Source: Perilla frutescens (Eukaryota > Streptophyta > Magnoliopsida > Lamiales > Lamiaceae). Taken from it: 64,000 bases of DNA. Location: assembly GCA_026008535.1 (NCBI GenBank), contig BRKX01000004.1, positions 12,983,501-13,047,500 of the forward strand, read 5' to 3'. A model generated the notes under the pieces. The model made no database searches. It saw only the letters and a list, made by a program, of their open reading frames with translations, and was not told the DNA's origin. This document shows positions 20,668 to 31,427 of this stretch, one piece after another. Position numbers and translations under genes: made by a program. Position 1 is the stretch's first letter. Every line of letters starts with the position of its first letter.

Positions 20668-21628
20668 TGTTAGTGCCATCTGCACTAAGTTGTTCGAGAT
20701 TGTCATGATCTGTATGGTAATTTCAAAAGAACATAAAGGTTTTGGTTGTTCAAGATTGAAGACCATGTTTTGGACATTACAATGAACATTCCGCTACCAA
20801 TCTAATTGAAGATCAAGACATGCACTATATCATGTTCATGAACATGATCATGTACATGGTTGTCCAGAGAGTTAACAAGAGACGTGCCATGCTAGATTTA
20901 AGGAGTTGAAGCTGCTGATTCAAGATAGACGCTTTAGAATAGAAGTTTCTTTGTTCGTGATGAAGATCAAAGAAGGAAAGTAGAAGTTCTATTCAAGGAA
21001 GTTGTCCAAACTAGAAGAGTCCGAATCAAATAAGGAAAGTTTTCTTATTGAATCCAAGACAGATTAGGACTTCAGATTACCTTGTTAAGGCTATATCTTT
21101 CATCTATAAATAGCCTGGAATTAGACTAGTTTGAGTGATAACCCAGTGGCACATACACGAATACACATAACTGATTTAGAGAGTAAAAAAGACTTCACAT
21201 CTGAAGTATTAGGTATTCGGTATTATTAGACTAAATTTGGTCTTTTGATCGTTGTTTTTCTAGTCTGTGTTTGAATCTATTTCATTCACACTTAGAGGAG
21301 TCTCGGGAGAGATTTTCTGTGGGAACTAGAGGGATTATAGGTTTTAAGGGGATCTTATAATTCAGTTCATCGAAAGAAATTATAGTGGGTAGGAAAGGGG
21401 TCGAGTGACGGGAGGTCATCATGTAAAAGCCGTTGTAACCATACAACGAAGTAGTGGATTGTTTCTCACGGACTTGTGAAGTCCCCCTAACATAGATCAG
21501 TTGATCGAATAGGGTTATCAACCTCGTGCCATTTACTTGCTTACAGTTTATATATTCTAACCTTGTATGTTCACAATAATGTACATGCGCATGATGTTGA
21601 ACATGTCCGCACAGTTTATATAACTTCA
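20668..21628 (+). repeat. 5' LTR of a SIRE-like Copia element
   Basis: Begins TGTTAGTGCC and ends ACTTCA, about 961 bp, with a TATA box (CTATAAATAG) at about 21109-21118. It is followed by a PBS. The left boundary is inferred from where similarity to the Tork pol fragment ends, so it could be off by a few bases. Confidence 0.6.
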
Positions 21629-21629
21629 G

Positions 21630-21645
21630 TTGGTACCAGAACAGG
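21630..21645 (+). promoter_or_regulatory. Primer binding site, Met tRNA-like, of the SIRE-like element
   Basis: TTGGTACCAGAACAGG, related to the usual TTGGTATCAGAGCAGG but with two changes. Confidence 0.7.
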
Positions 21646-21718
21646 TCACCTTTGGTTTTGTGTGAAAAGAGTCCTGAAAGGTACATAACTGCGTAAAGGT
21701 TTTGGTTGAAATTCAGCT

Positions 21719-21775
21719 ATGAGTTCAATCAAAGAAGGAGGATCTACGGTCAGACCACCATTGCTTGAAAGCAAC
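21719..21775 (+). pseudogene. SIRE-like Copia gag, N-terminal 19 codons
   Basis: MSSIKEGGSTVRPPLLESN, typical of the start of SIRE-lineage Copia gag (usually KEGGSxxRPPLLDGxNY). It is cut at 21775 by the LTR of the Athila-type Gypsy element. The remainder of gag was not found on the far side of that element (34645 onward). Confidence 0.72.
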
Positions 21776-22565
21776 TGTTTAGTATCGTTTTGTACCGTTT
21801 TAGTATAATAATTTTGTTATGTTCAATAACTTATTGCGTTGATTTTTATATTGTTATTATTGATTTTTATGTGTTTATTTGTGTTTATTGCTCTAATGGT
21901 GGATTATGCCAAGTATTGCAAATCTTGAGCTCTTGATCACAAAAGCAGGAATTTTATGGCATTTCGGTGGCAAGCAGGAAAGTTGGAAATTAAGATTGGA
22001 TTTGTGGAAGAAAGAATTAAAAGACCAAGGAAAAATAAAATGGGAGTTGAAGTGCACTGGTCATACTTGTAGAAATCGTGGAAAAAGGCCCTAACCCCCG
22101 CGGTCGCGCCATCCCCGCCGCTGCGCGCATGGCCTCTCGGCCCAGCTACCCCCGTGGCCGCGCCATCCCCACGGCCACGCATTGTAGCTCTTGGTAAACA
22201 CACTCCCGCGCCCGCATGGGCGAGCGCCGGCGCGCACAGCGTGTTGCCAGCTCCGCGGGCGCGCGGGTGCTCCTCCTTCCGATCAGTTTTGTTTTCTTTA
22301 CCACCATGATTTCCTCCTCTGCTCTGGACAATTCCATTCCATTTTCACCCATATCTAAAGTTGGATATTTTTTTTAGTTTGTGAAGACTTTTGGTAGCTA
22401 TATCAAGTAATAGGGAACTAGGTATTATTTTCCCTAAGTTTATTTTTGGATTTTTGTCCCCAAAAATCCTCCCTAAAATCTCCTCCAAATCCTTACATTT
22501 AAGGCCCCCTTCCCATCACCTTTCCTCTCTCCTCCCAGCATGCCCTCCACGATACTCTCTCTCTC

Positions 22566-22606
<41 letters not shown>

Positions 22607-23782
22607 TATCTCTCTCTTCTCTCTCATATCTCTAATAGATTTTGGGGGAATTCATCATCATACACTCTTAATTCCATTCACTCTCTCTTTATTCCATACT
22701 CTCACCACTTCATCTTCACCACACTCCATTTTTTCCATTTTTCTCTCTACACAACACACTACACACACAAAATCTCTACACCATCATTTCTCACCATTTT
22801 CACCTTCATCACCTTCACCAAAGAGAAGAGGAGAAGAGGGAGAAGAAGGGAACCAAGCCAAGCAAGAAGAAGAGAAAACGAGAAGGAATCGACATCGAGC
22901 TATCCGCGGAAGCTACGTTCGAAGGAGGTTTCCCTTTTCTATTTTCTTTGTATTTCTTGGATGTTTTGTGGAGATTTGTTCCAAACTCTTGAAGGATATA
23001 TATAATATTGTAGAAGTTATTGTTGTTTGCATTTAATTTATGAAATGACTTTCTTCTATGATATTTGCATATTTTTGAGCATGTTTAGTGGCTAATATCT
23101 CTATTAGGGGGTAGAGGATCGATGTGGTTTTGATCTATGCTTATTCTTGTTGACTGTTGTGGTTGGAATCGTACTTTTTCATGTTTAGGTACATGATCAC
23201 TACTTGAACATTGATAGTATTTAGAGGAGTCGTGATTGTGAATCTAAATCCGGAAATTGGTTCCTTCGACGTTAGGTGGATGGGGTTCCTAAGCCTAACC
23301 TATTAATCTTGCTTGTATGATATAGCTAAGAGAGGTTTAATAGATAGACGGTGATAGTAATTGAAGTTAAACTAATTGGAATGGTCTATTGTATTTGTGA
23401 GAGTAGCATTATCAACTTGAATAAAGCATAGTGATAAAACCATTGAGAGAATCTAGACCCTAATACCTTAATCCAACTTATTTCCTCCAATCTTGATTCA
23501 ATTTGTGTATTTGCCTTTAATTGTCTTACTTAATTGTCGATTTTAAATTCCTAGCATAATCATCATCACACCCCCCTTGTTAGAATGTTTAGATTTTATT
23601 TTAGTTGTTTTGTTGAAAGCATGTATAGCCTTTAGATAATTCATTCCTATAAAGTCTTCCTTGAGAGATTGACTCGGGTTAAGCTTATTGCTTCTACAAT
23701 TGACCTCGTCTAATTGCGGGTGTGGTCCTAAGTAGTTGTCTAGTGAGCATAAACCGGAAATATAAGTGTAAATTTGGACCCA
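21776..23782 (+). repeat. 5' LTR of the Athila-type element
   Basis: About 2,007 bp, starting TGTTTAGTATC and ending TTGGACCCA. It contains a CpG-rich island (about 22095-22275), a (CT)n tract (about 22553-22602) and a purine-rich GAGAAGAGGAGAAG block downstream. Confidence 0.9.
22553..22602. repeat. (CT)n microsatellite in the 5' LTR
   Basis: An almost pure CT array, with one CA interruption. The 3' LTR carries the same array at about 33429-33471, slightly shorter. Confidence 0.95.
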
Positions 23783-23788
23783 ATCAAA

Positions 23789-23807
23789 TTTTGGTGCCGT
23801 TGCCGGG
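23789..23807 (+). promoter_or_regulatory. Primer binding site of the Athila-type element
   Basis: TTTTGGTGCCGTTGCCGGGG just inside the 5' LTR, the tRNA-Asp-type PBS common in Athila/Tat elements. Confidence 0.85.
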
Positions 23808-23966
23808 GAGGGCTTTTTAAAGTAATTGTCTTTTGGTGCTATACTTACTTTTGTGTTGTTTTGAAATTGTGAATTTGTCATTGAAGTGTTTGTGTTGTTT
23901 GTATAAATTTGTTTTTGTGTTCATGTTCTTTAATTTGGCTTTTCTATCTCTTTCCGCAAGGTACGT

Positions 23967-26207
23967 TTGATCTCCGTTTGTTTTTATTTGTGTATGCTAG
24001 GGAGGCGAAGCCTCAATCAGAGGCTAGCCCCCGTGTTTGACAACATCCATCGACCAAGAAGATTCAACATGTTCAAGTGGGAAAGAGAAATGGAAGCTAA
24101 TCTCCTCAACAATCCCGACAATGCCAATGCCAATACGGCTAGGAATATGAGAGACTTTGCTCGTCCCTTGATTGGGGTGTCGACTGCTTGCATAGTTCTT
24201 GGTGAAATCGCAAGGAACTATGAGTTGAAGAACATTCATTTTAGCCAACTTCCCTCATTGTATGGGATGCCGGCCGAAGATGCTTTGAACTTCATCTGGG
24301 AGTTCTATGCCGTTGTTCAAACCTTTCCTCTACAAGGTTTGAACGAAGAGCAATTGAAGATGAGGTGTTTTCCTTACACCTTGAAGGATCGAGCCAAGAC
24401 ATGGTTCATGTCTCTTCCAGCCAATTCATTGGCCAATTGGAATGCCGTCTACAAGAAGTTCATGGCCAAGTACTATTCCAATCAAAAGACCCAAGACTTG
24501 AGAGCTCAAATTGTTAATTTTACCCAATCTCCGGGTGAATCATTTCATGAAGCTTGGGATCGATTTAGAGGTCTCCAACAACAATGAACTCACCACCATC
24601 TCGCACCCGAGTTGCTCAACCAATTCTTCTACGACGGACTTTTACAAAATTTCCAATATATGGTGGACAACGCATCGGGAGGAGACATTGGAGGACGGAC
24701 CGCCGAAGAAGTCTCAAACATCTATGAGACCATGGCCACTACTTCTCAACAAAAGAGTGCTAGAGTGAAGAGAGCTTCGGTCAATGAAGCCAATCCGAGT
24801 TATGATGTGATGAAACAACTTACCGAGTTGACAAGGTAAGTAGAGATGCTTCGAACCTCCGAGAGACCACCCCAACAAGCAATGACCGTTGAGACTTGTG
24901 GGATTTGTGGAGAGTATGGCCATGGGGCCAACTTGTGCCAAAGGTCGATCGAGCCGGAGTTAAGTGAAAAGGCTCATTTCCATGCTCTTCAAGAGCAAGT
25001 GCATGCCCTTCAAGGATTCCAACCACGCCAACCTTACAACCCATACTCTCAATCATACAATCCGGGGTGGAGAAATCATCCGAATTTCTCTTGGAGACAA
25101 CCTCAACAACCACCTCAACCGCCACAACAACCGCCTCCATCTCAACAAGCCGGAGGTGGCCAAGCTCCACCTTATCCGAGGCCGCAACAATATCCGGCCC
25201 AACCAAACCAATCACCTAGGTCGACATTGCAAGATACCTTGAAATCCTTTATTCAAGCCACCCAACAAATATTTGAATCCGTTGAGGCTTCCGTGAAGAG
25301 GATTGAAACCTAAGTGGGACAAATAGCCGGGACCGTTGGAGAGTTAGCCAAGCAAGCCAAGCCGGGCAAGTTACCAAGCCAACCAGAGCAAGCTCAAGCC
25401 ATTACCGTGCTTAGAGGAGGCAAGGTGATCGATAACAAGGTTGGAGAACCGAGCCCAACTGAGGAGGTTAAGAAAGAAGAGGAGATTCCTCAACAACAAC
25501 AAAAGGAGCCCGAAAAAGGGAAAGAGGTAGTGAAGAAGCCCACACTCCACAAGGATATCAATCCCTACAACCCTCCAATTCCATTTCCAAGCCGGTTGAG
25601 GAATGAGAAGCAAGACACCCAATTTCAAGAGTTCTACAAGATCTAATCAAAAGTGAACGTTAACCTTCCACTCCTTGATGTGATTCGAAATGTGTCGGCC
25701 AATGTCAAGTTCTTCAAGGAACTTGCTTTCAAGAAGAGGAAATTTGGGGAGGATGAGAAGATTGAAGTGTCCAAAGTGGCGAGTGCAATCCTACAACATC
25801 AACTACTACCTAAGCTCCGCGATCCAGGTAGTTTTACTCTTAAAATTGCCTTGGGAAATGGTAAAGAAGCATGCGGTATGCTAGATCTAGGAGCCGAAAT
25901 TAATTTGATGCCGTACTCTATTTATAAACAATTAGAGTTAGGTGAATTGAAACCAACTAGAATGTGTCTACAATTGGCGGATAGGTCCGTAAGATATCCT
26001 CGAGGAATAATTGAAGACATTCTAGTTAAAGTTGGTGGTTTGATTATCCCGGTGGATTTTGTTGTTTTGGATGTGGGTGATGTAAAAGAAACGGGTAAAG
26101 AGCACACACTTCTCCTAGGTAGACCTTTCATGGCTACAACAAACACTTTGAATGATGTTAAAAATGGAACTTTAAAAATGTCGGCGTTAGGAGAAACCGT
26201 ACATTGA
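23967..26207 (+). pseudogene. Gag-protease of the Athila-type element
   Basis: One continuous frame interrupted by four in-frame stops (ending at 24587, 24839, 25313 and 25646). Gag contains FDNIHRPRRFNMFKWEREME, the Retrotrans_gag core (MRCFPYTLKDRAKTWFMSL and FTQSPGESFHEAWDRF), and a CCHC-type knuckle CGICGEYGHGANLC. A Pro/Gln-rich linker follows (about 25080-25230), then ITVLRGGKVID. The protease region (25653-26207) contains MLDLGAEINLMPYSIYKQL; the usual DLGAS reads DLGAE. Gag coats the RNA and the protease cleaves the polyprotein. The stops make the copy non-functional unless read through. Confidence 0.9.
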
Positions 26208-26274
26208 TGTTATTGATGCCTTGGTTGAGGAGGTTTTCTTGTAGGAAATAGGCTCCCATTGGAGGAGTGAAGCC

Positions 26275-27384
26275 TTGTCCGAGGAGCTTGCTATGGAGAA
26301 AACTTACCTCAAGTGTGGGGGAGACGAGTTGAATACTGAAGAGATAAAGATTGTGCTAGGAGAAGACATGAGCCTAATGCAAGTCATGGCCTCAATCGAA
26401 GAGGAAGTGAAGCCTACTCCCGATCTCAAGCTCAAGGAGCTCCCATCTCACCTCAAATATATCTATCTCGAGGAAGAAAAGAAGAAGCCCGTGATCATCT
26501 TCTCCGGACTTGAAAAAGATGAAGAAGACCTCTTAGTAGCCGTACTAAAGGGGAACAAGCAAGCCATTGGATGGAACCTTTCTGACATCAACGGAATTAG
26601 CCCCTCAATGTGCATACATCGCATCATCCTTGAGGAAGGGGCTAAGCCGGTTCGTGAAGGACAAGGGAGGCTCAACCCCGTGTTGATGGAAGTCTTCAAA
26701 AAGGAGATTCTCAAGCTCCTAGCAGAAGGGATCATCTATCCCATAGCCGATAGTGAAAGGGTGAGCCCGGTCCATGTGGTGCCAAAGAAAAGAGGAATTA
26801 CGGTCGTGGAGAATGACAAAGGAGAGTATGTGGCTACCGGAACCACCACCGGGTGGAGAATGTGCATTGACTACCGAAAGCTCAATGTTGCCACTCGAAA
26901 AGACCATTTTTCCCTTTCTTTCATTGATCAAGTACTTGATAAACTTGCCGGTCATAGTTTTTATTATTTCCTTGACAGTTTATCGGGTTATTTTCAGGTT
27001 GCCATCGTACCCGAGGACCAAGTCAAGACTGCCTTCACATGCCCCTTTGGCACATTTGCTTGTAGAAGGATGTCGTTTGGACTATGCAATGCACCGGGCA
27101 CATTTCAAAGGTGTATGTTTTCTATTTTCTCCGAAATGATTAGGGATTTCATTGAAGTATTCATGGATGATTTTTCGGTCTTTGGATCTTCATTTTCCGA
27201 TTGTTTAGGGAAGTTAGAATTGGTTTTGAAAAGATGCATAGAGAGTAGCCTAACTCTTAGTTGGGAAAAGAGTCATTTCATGGTTACTAGTGGCATAGTC
27301 CTTGGTCATGTTGTGTCTAAAGAAGGAATGAGTGTAGACAAGGCTAAGGGAGATGTAATTGAAAAAATTACCTCTACCCATTAA
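26275..27384 (+). CDS. Reverse transcriptase of the Athila-type element
   Basis: 369 codons in a different frame from gag. RT motifs in order: GWRMCIDYRKLNVATRKDHF (193-212), YFLDSLSGYFQVAIV (first catalytic Asp at 234, where the family usually has LDGYSGY), FGLCNAPGTFQRCM, and the catalytic FMDDF (296-300). FMDD in place of YIDD is common in Athila/Tat. The frame ends at TAA 27384, and RT thumb motifs (FLGHAGFYHRFI) continue in a second frame to about 27450, so a frameshift splits RT from RNase H. The ATG at 26275 is only the first Met in this frame. Confidence 0.9.
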   Translation: MSEELAMEKTYLKCGGDELNTEEIKIVLGEDMSLMQVMASIEEEVKPTPDLKLKELPSHLKYIYLEEEKKKPVIIFSGLEKDEEDLLVAVLKGNKQAIGWNLSDINGISPSMCIHRIILEEGAKPVREGQGRLNPVLMEVFKKEILKLLAEGIIYPIADSERVSPVHVVPKKRGITVVENDKGEYVATGTTTGWRMCIDYRKLNVATRKDHFSLSFIDQVLDKLAGHSFYYFLDSLSGYFQVAIVPEDQVKTAFTCPFGTFACRRMSFGLCNAPGTFQRCMFSIFSEMIRDFIEVFMDDFSVFGSSFSDCLGKLELVLKRCIESSLTLSWEKSHFMVTSGIVLGHVVSKEGMSVDKAKGDVIEKITSTH

Positions 27385-27475
27385 TGTGAAAGGAATTAGA
27401 AGCTTTCTAGGCCATGCCGGTTTTTATCATCGGTTTATAAAAGACTTCTAAAAAATTAGCCAACCTCTATGTCAT

Positions 27476-28384
27476 TTGCTTTCTCAAGATGTCCCTTTTG
27501 AGTTTGATGACAAATGCTTGCATGCTTTTAATACTCTTAAGGAGAAATTGATCACCGCACCCGTTGTCATTCCCCATAATTGGTCTTTACCTTTTGAGAT
27601 AATGTGTGATACATCAAATTCCACCGTGGGTGCCGTTTTGGGTCAACGTATTGATAAAATTCTTCGTGTAATTTACTATGCTAGCCTTACCTTGAATAGT
27701 GCTCAAGTAAATTACACCACAACCAAAAAAGAATTGCTTGTCGTTGTATTTTCATTAGATAAATTTAGATCCTACATCTTAGGTTCTAAAGTAATTGTGC
27801 ATAGTGATCATGCGGCTTTAAGGCATTTGTTGACTGAACCACAAGCTAAACCTAGACTCATTAGATGGATTTTGCTTGTGCAAGAATTCGATATTGAGAT
27901 TAAGGATAGAAAGGGATGTGAAAATGTGGTTGCGGACCATTTATCTCGTCTCCCCGTTGATGTGAAATTCAATTTGTTGCATGAAAAAGGAGTTGATTGT
28001 GATACATTTCCATATGAGCATGCTCTTGAGCTTAATTCCTCTCCTTGGTATGCCGATATTGTCAATTATCTTGCTTGTGATAAAATGAGACCTAACATTT
28101 CTTTTCAAGAAAAGAAAAGATTTTTGGCAATGTGTAGGTATTACTTTTGGGATGATCCATACCTTTTCCATTTAGGAAAAGATGAGATAATTCGAAGATG
28201 TGTCCCGGAAGATGAGCAAACTGATATTTTAGCCTTTTTCCACTCATCTCATTGTGGTGGTCATTTTGGAGGGCAAAAGACGGCTAGAAAGCTCCTACAA
28301 TCCGTTTGTATTGGCCTTCAATTTTTAAAGATGCTTATGCTTATTCCATTTCATGTGATAAATGCCAAAGACTTGGCAATATAG
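27476..28384 (+). CDS. RNase H and integrase zinc domain of the Athila-type element
   Basis: 302 codons. RNase H: CDTSNSTVGAVLGQ (D45), TTTKKELLVVVFSLDKFRSY (E86), VHSDHAALRHLL (D111) and the KGCENVVADHLSRLP end. The integrase HHCC domain starts with FFHSSHCGGHFGGQKTARKL near residue 250. The frame shifts at about 28305, and the Cys pair (CDKCQRLG) is read in the next ORF. Confidence 0.9.
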   Translation: MLSQDVPFEFDDKCLHAFNTLKEKLITAPVVIPHNWSLPFEIMCDTSNSTVGAVLGQRIDKILRVIYYASLTLNSAQVNYTTTKKELLVVVFSLDKFRSYILGSKVIVHSDHAALRHLLTEPQAKPRLIRWILLVQEFDIEIKDRKGCENVVADHLSRLPVDVKFNLLHEKGVDCDTFPYEHALELNSSPWYADIVNYLACDKMRPNISFQEKKRFLAMCRYYFWDDPYLFHLGKDEIIRRCVPEDEQTDILAFFHSSHCGGHFGGQKTARKLLQSVCIGLQFLKMLMLIPFHVINAKDLAI

Positions 28385-29247
28385 GGATAAGAAATGAAAT
28401 GCCTTTAAATATCAATTTAGTTGTTGAGATTTTTGATGTTTGGGGTATTGATTTTATGGGACCATTTCCTAACTCTTTTGGTTTTGAGTATATCCTATTA
28501 GCGGTCGATTATGTGTCAAAGTGGGTTGAAGCAATCCCCACTATGTCCTGTGATACTAATGTGGTTATCAAGTTTGTGCAAGAGCATATTTTGAGTAGGT
28601 TTGGGTTCCCTCGAGCAATCATAAGCGATGGTGGAACGCACTTCGCCAACAAGCTCTTCGAGAGATTGATGAAAAAGAATGGATTAACTCACAAGGTGGC
28701 TACTCCCTATCATCCTCAAACTTCTGGTCAAATGGAGACGAGCAACAAGAAAATTCAAAACATTTTGAAGAAGACCGTGAATGTGACGAGAAAAGATTGG
28801 TCTACAAAGCTAACGGATGCTCTTTGGGCATACGGAACGACTTACAAGACTATTCTAGGGATGAGCCCATACTGTCTCGTTTATGGAAAAACATGCCATC
28901 TCCCCGTTGAGATTGAGCATAAGGCCTATTGGGCCATTAAGGCTATGAATTTCGATCTAACGTGTGCAGGAAAGGAACGAGCCTTGCAATTATCCGAGCT
29001 TGATGAATTGAGGAACGAAGCCTATGGCAATGCCAAGATTTACAAGGAAAAAATGAAGAAGCTTCACGATAGGCGCATTGTCAAAAAGAAGCTCACTCCG
29101 GGCATAAAGGTTTTCCTCTTCAACGCTCGTTTACGGCTCTTTCCCAGAAAACTCAAGTCACAATGGAGTGGACCGTTCATCATAGAAGAATTGTTCCCCT
29201 ACGGGGTTGTCACATTGAAAAATCCGGGAACGAACGTTACATTCTAA
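28306..29247 (+). CDS. Integrase of the Athila-type element
   Basis: 313 codons overlapping the preceding frame. MYWPSIFKDAYAYSISCDKC carries the second half of the HHCC zinc site. The catalytic triad is intact: D49 (VWGIDFMGPF), D108 (AIISDGGTHF) and E144 (QTSGQMETSNK). The C-terminal DNA-binding part contains VFLFNARLRLFPRKLKSQWS and GPFIIEELFPYGVVTLKN. This is the normal domain end. It is followed by a hairpin-forming ATGGGAGGTAACCCAT at 29381-29396. Confidence 0.92.
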   Translation: MYWPSIFKDAYAYSISCDKCQRLGNIGIRNEMPLNINLVVEIFDVWGIDFMGPFPNSFGFEYILLAVDYVSKWVEAIPTMSCDTNVVIKFVQEHILSRFGFPRAIISDGGTHFANKLFERLMKKNGLTHKVATPYHPQTSGQMETSNKKIQNILKKTVNVTRKDWSTKLTDALWAYGTTYKTILGMSPYCLVYGKTCHLPVEIEHKAYWAIKAMNFDLTCAGKERALQLSELDELRNEAYGNAKIYKEKMKKLHDRRIVKKKLTPGIKVFLFNARLRLFPRKLKSQWSGPFIIEELFPYGVVTLKNPGTNVTF

Positions 29248-29955
29248 GTGAACGGCCACCGATTCAAGCCATACTATGAAGGATTTTCTCAAGAAGCTGA
29301 TGTCGAGGAATTGAAGCTCGTCAATTCAAATTAATTCTCTAAGGACTTCGTCTAGCTCGAGACATTAAAATGAGCGCTGCATGGGAGGTAACCCATGATT
29401 TTATTTTTATGTTTAGTTTTGTCATTTTATCCGCTGTTTAACATTTTTTTAAGATGTGTAATTTTTGTTGATGTTGAATGGTCTTACAGAAGCAGGGGAG
29501 TCTTACTTAAAACAAGGGAGGAATTTTACCAAGTCCGCGCACCGCCGCGCGTAAAGCTCCTTGGCCCAGCACCCCCGCGAGCGCGCACGAAAAAAATTCA
29601 CCCCCCGTGAGCGCGCATGGATGCGCGGGCGCGCACCTGGAAATTGGCCCCCGCGGGCGCGCACTCCCTTATGGTGAAATACCTCCGCGGCCGTGCATCG
29701 GCCCGCGACCGCAGGCCCGCCTCTGCCCGTCTCACCCCATAAAAGAGGCCCAGATTCTGGAGCCTTATTTTCTTCACACCCGCGCCGCTGCTTCCCCAAA
29801 CTCCTCCTCCTTGCTGCAAAATCCCACAACAACTCCACAAAATTTCTGCTCTAACTTTTCATTTACCGTGCCAACTGCTAGCCGCCGTGCTCGAGCCCAC
29901 CGCCGCGCGTCTTCTTTTGCTGCATCTCTCAATCTTGCTCCAAGCTCCCATCTCG
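29248..29955. other. Spacer between integrase and the env-position ORF
   Basis: Contains the ATGGGAGGTAACCCAT inverted repeat and a CpG-rich island at about 29535-29730 made of GCGCGC and CCGCGG words. No separate gene is seen. Open frames across the GC-rich part look fortuitous. Confidence 0.55.
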
Positions 29956-31427
29956 ATGGCCCCCAAGCAAAAAACTCCCTCTACTGCATCAGGAGAGGCA
30001 GGCTCCAGTGCCATAAGGGAAGTGGAGAACTTTGCACACCGATTTGGAGCCCCCTTCCTTCTCATCTCCCCAGAAGAAGGCAAACGTTTCACAACCTTCC
30101 AAAATTTGATATTACTTCTCCACGATATATTGATTGGAGGTTGATGCAATCTTTGGGGCTGGAGGAAAAAGTGACCAAATATCTTAAGTCTTTGAGCTTG
30201 GAGACGTTTGCAAAAATGAAATTTGAAGCTTATGATAATTTGTGTCTTGAATTTTTGGTATCTTTTGAGTATGACGAGCGGGAGCAGAAGAAAATTTCTT
30301 TTAGAATGTTGGAGAATAGATATGAGGTCACATTGTCCAATATGAAAGTCTATTTTTGTTTTGCATCCAAGGGGATAAAAGAACGGTCATCGGATTTCAA
30401 TGTTGCAAAGGCTTGGTATGAGATCTCAGGTTTTCACAATTGGGACCCCAAGGGGACGCCGAGCAAATATATCTAGGATCCTGCATTATCCATGGTGCAC
30501 AAAATTTTGGCCTACATGTCAGTGGGAAAGAGCAGGCCAACAAAGTGAATTCAACAGAGGTTTATCTTTTGTTGTGTGCCAAGAAGAAGAAGAAAGTTTG
30601 CCCTTCTACCTTCCTTTGGTCGTCCATTAAGGGTATGCGTCAGCGAGACATCCAATACCCCTCTTTCTGCGCCTTCATTTCCACCTCAGCTGTTAAACTT
30701 GCAGTACTTGAAGAGAATGGCCCAGCACCTAATGGCCAAACCCGAATTGCTCAGTACAACATTAACAAAGATGAGCTCAAACGGGCTCAACTTATTTATG
30801 ATGAGCACCAGGTGCGTCCTCACGCCAAAAGGAATTGCGTTGAGAAGTTGCGGCTTGCATAATAGGGCACCATGCAACTTACTGGAGGCTCCGTCACCTC
30901 GTCTGCATAACAACACGGTCTATCGGATGAGCCTGATGAAGCGGGCAATAAGGATGCCGACGAAGAAGAAGAGCAAGGAGGAGAAGCACACTAGGAAGAG
31001 GAGGGGCAGTACCACTACTAGCCCCCCCACCTTACGGATACAGAATGCCGAATCCTGACTGGAGCTCCTTCCAGGGATACTTCGACACGTCTTTGGGTCA
31101 GTTTCAGCAGACATTTCAGCAGTCGCTTGCCAACACTATGGGCAAATTTCAACATCAAGTCTTAGACTCGATGAGGTATTAAAGGTAGGACCACATCGCT
31201 CACATGCTTCAAAACCAATAGCGTATTGACAACTCCTTTCAGACGATCCATGAGGAGATAGCTGCAGTGCGCCAAGATGTTAGGGGCCTCTACACTCGCA
31301 TGGACAGACACGAGGAGCGGATGACGTCCTTGGAGCAAAGGTGGAATGCATGGACCCTCGCCTCCGCCGCCTGCCCGATGCCACCTCGTCAGTCTTTTCA
31401 TTCACCACCTTCTCCACCACCAGAGCA
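29956..31427 (+). pseudogene. Extra ORF in the env position (Athila-type ORF), broken
   Basis: From ATG at 29956: MAPKQKTPSTASGEAGSSAI, then HRFGAPFLLISPEEGKRFTT. After a frame change near 30110 the text continues DITSPRYIDWRLMQSLGLEE, MKFEAYDNLCLEFLVSFEYD and ISFRMLENRYEVTLSNMKVY, then in other frames IHGAQNFGLHVSGKEQANKV and KRAQLIYDEHQVRP. The tail has a PDWSSFQGYFDTSLGQFQQ segment and a coiled-coil-like MDRHEERMTSLEQRW. The layout (MAPKxK start, SLGLEE, CLEFLVSFEYDE) resembles the ATHILA ORF-1 family seen after pol in plant Gypsy elements. Its function is unknown. No signal peptide or membrane segment is obvious. Confidence 0.7.

Noticed and set aside
22391..23005. 204-codon Ser/Leu-rich frame with apparent membrane character
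   Set aside because: It lies wholly inside the Gypsy LTR and is produced by the (CT)n tract; the 3' LTR carries a shifted version that reads differently.
29503..29838. GC-rich overlapping open frames on both strands
   Set aside because: Absence of stops follows from local CpG-rich composition; no domain, and the two strands are equally open.
29956..31427. Envelope gene making the element a retrovirus
   Set aside because: No signal peptide, no membrane segment and no fusion-peptide-like stretch can be seen; position alone does not support an envelope.
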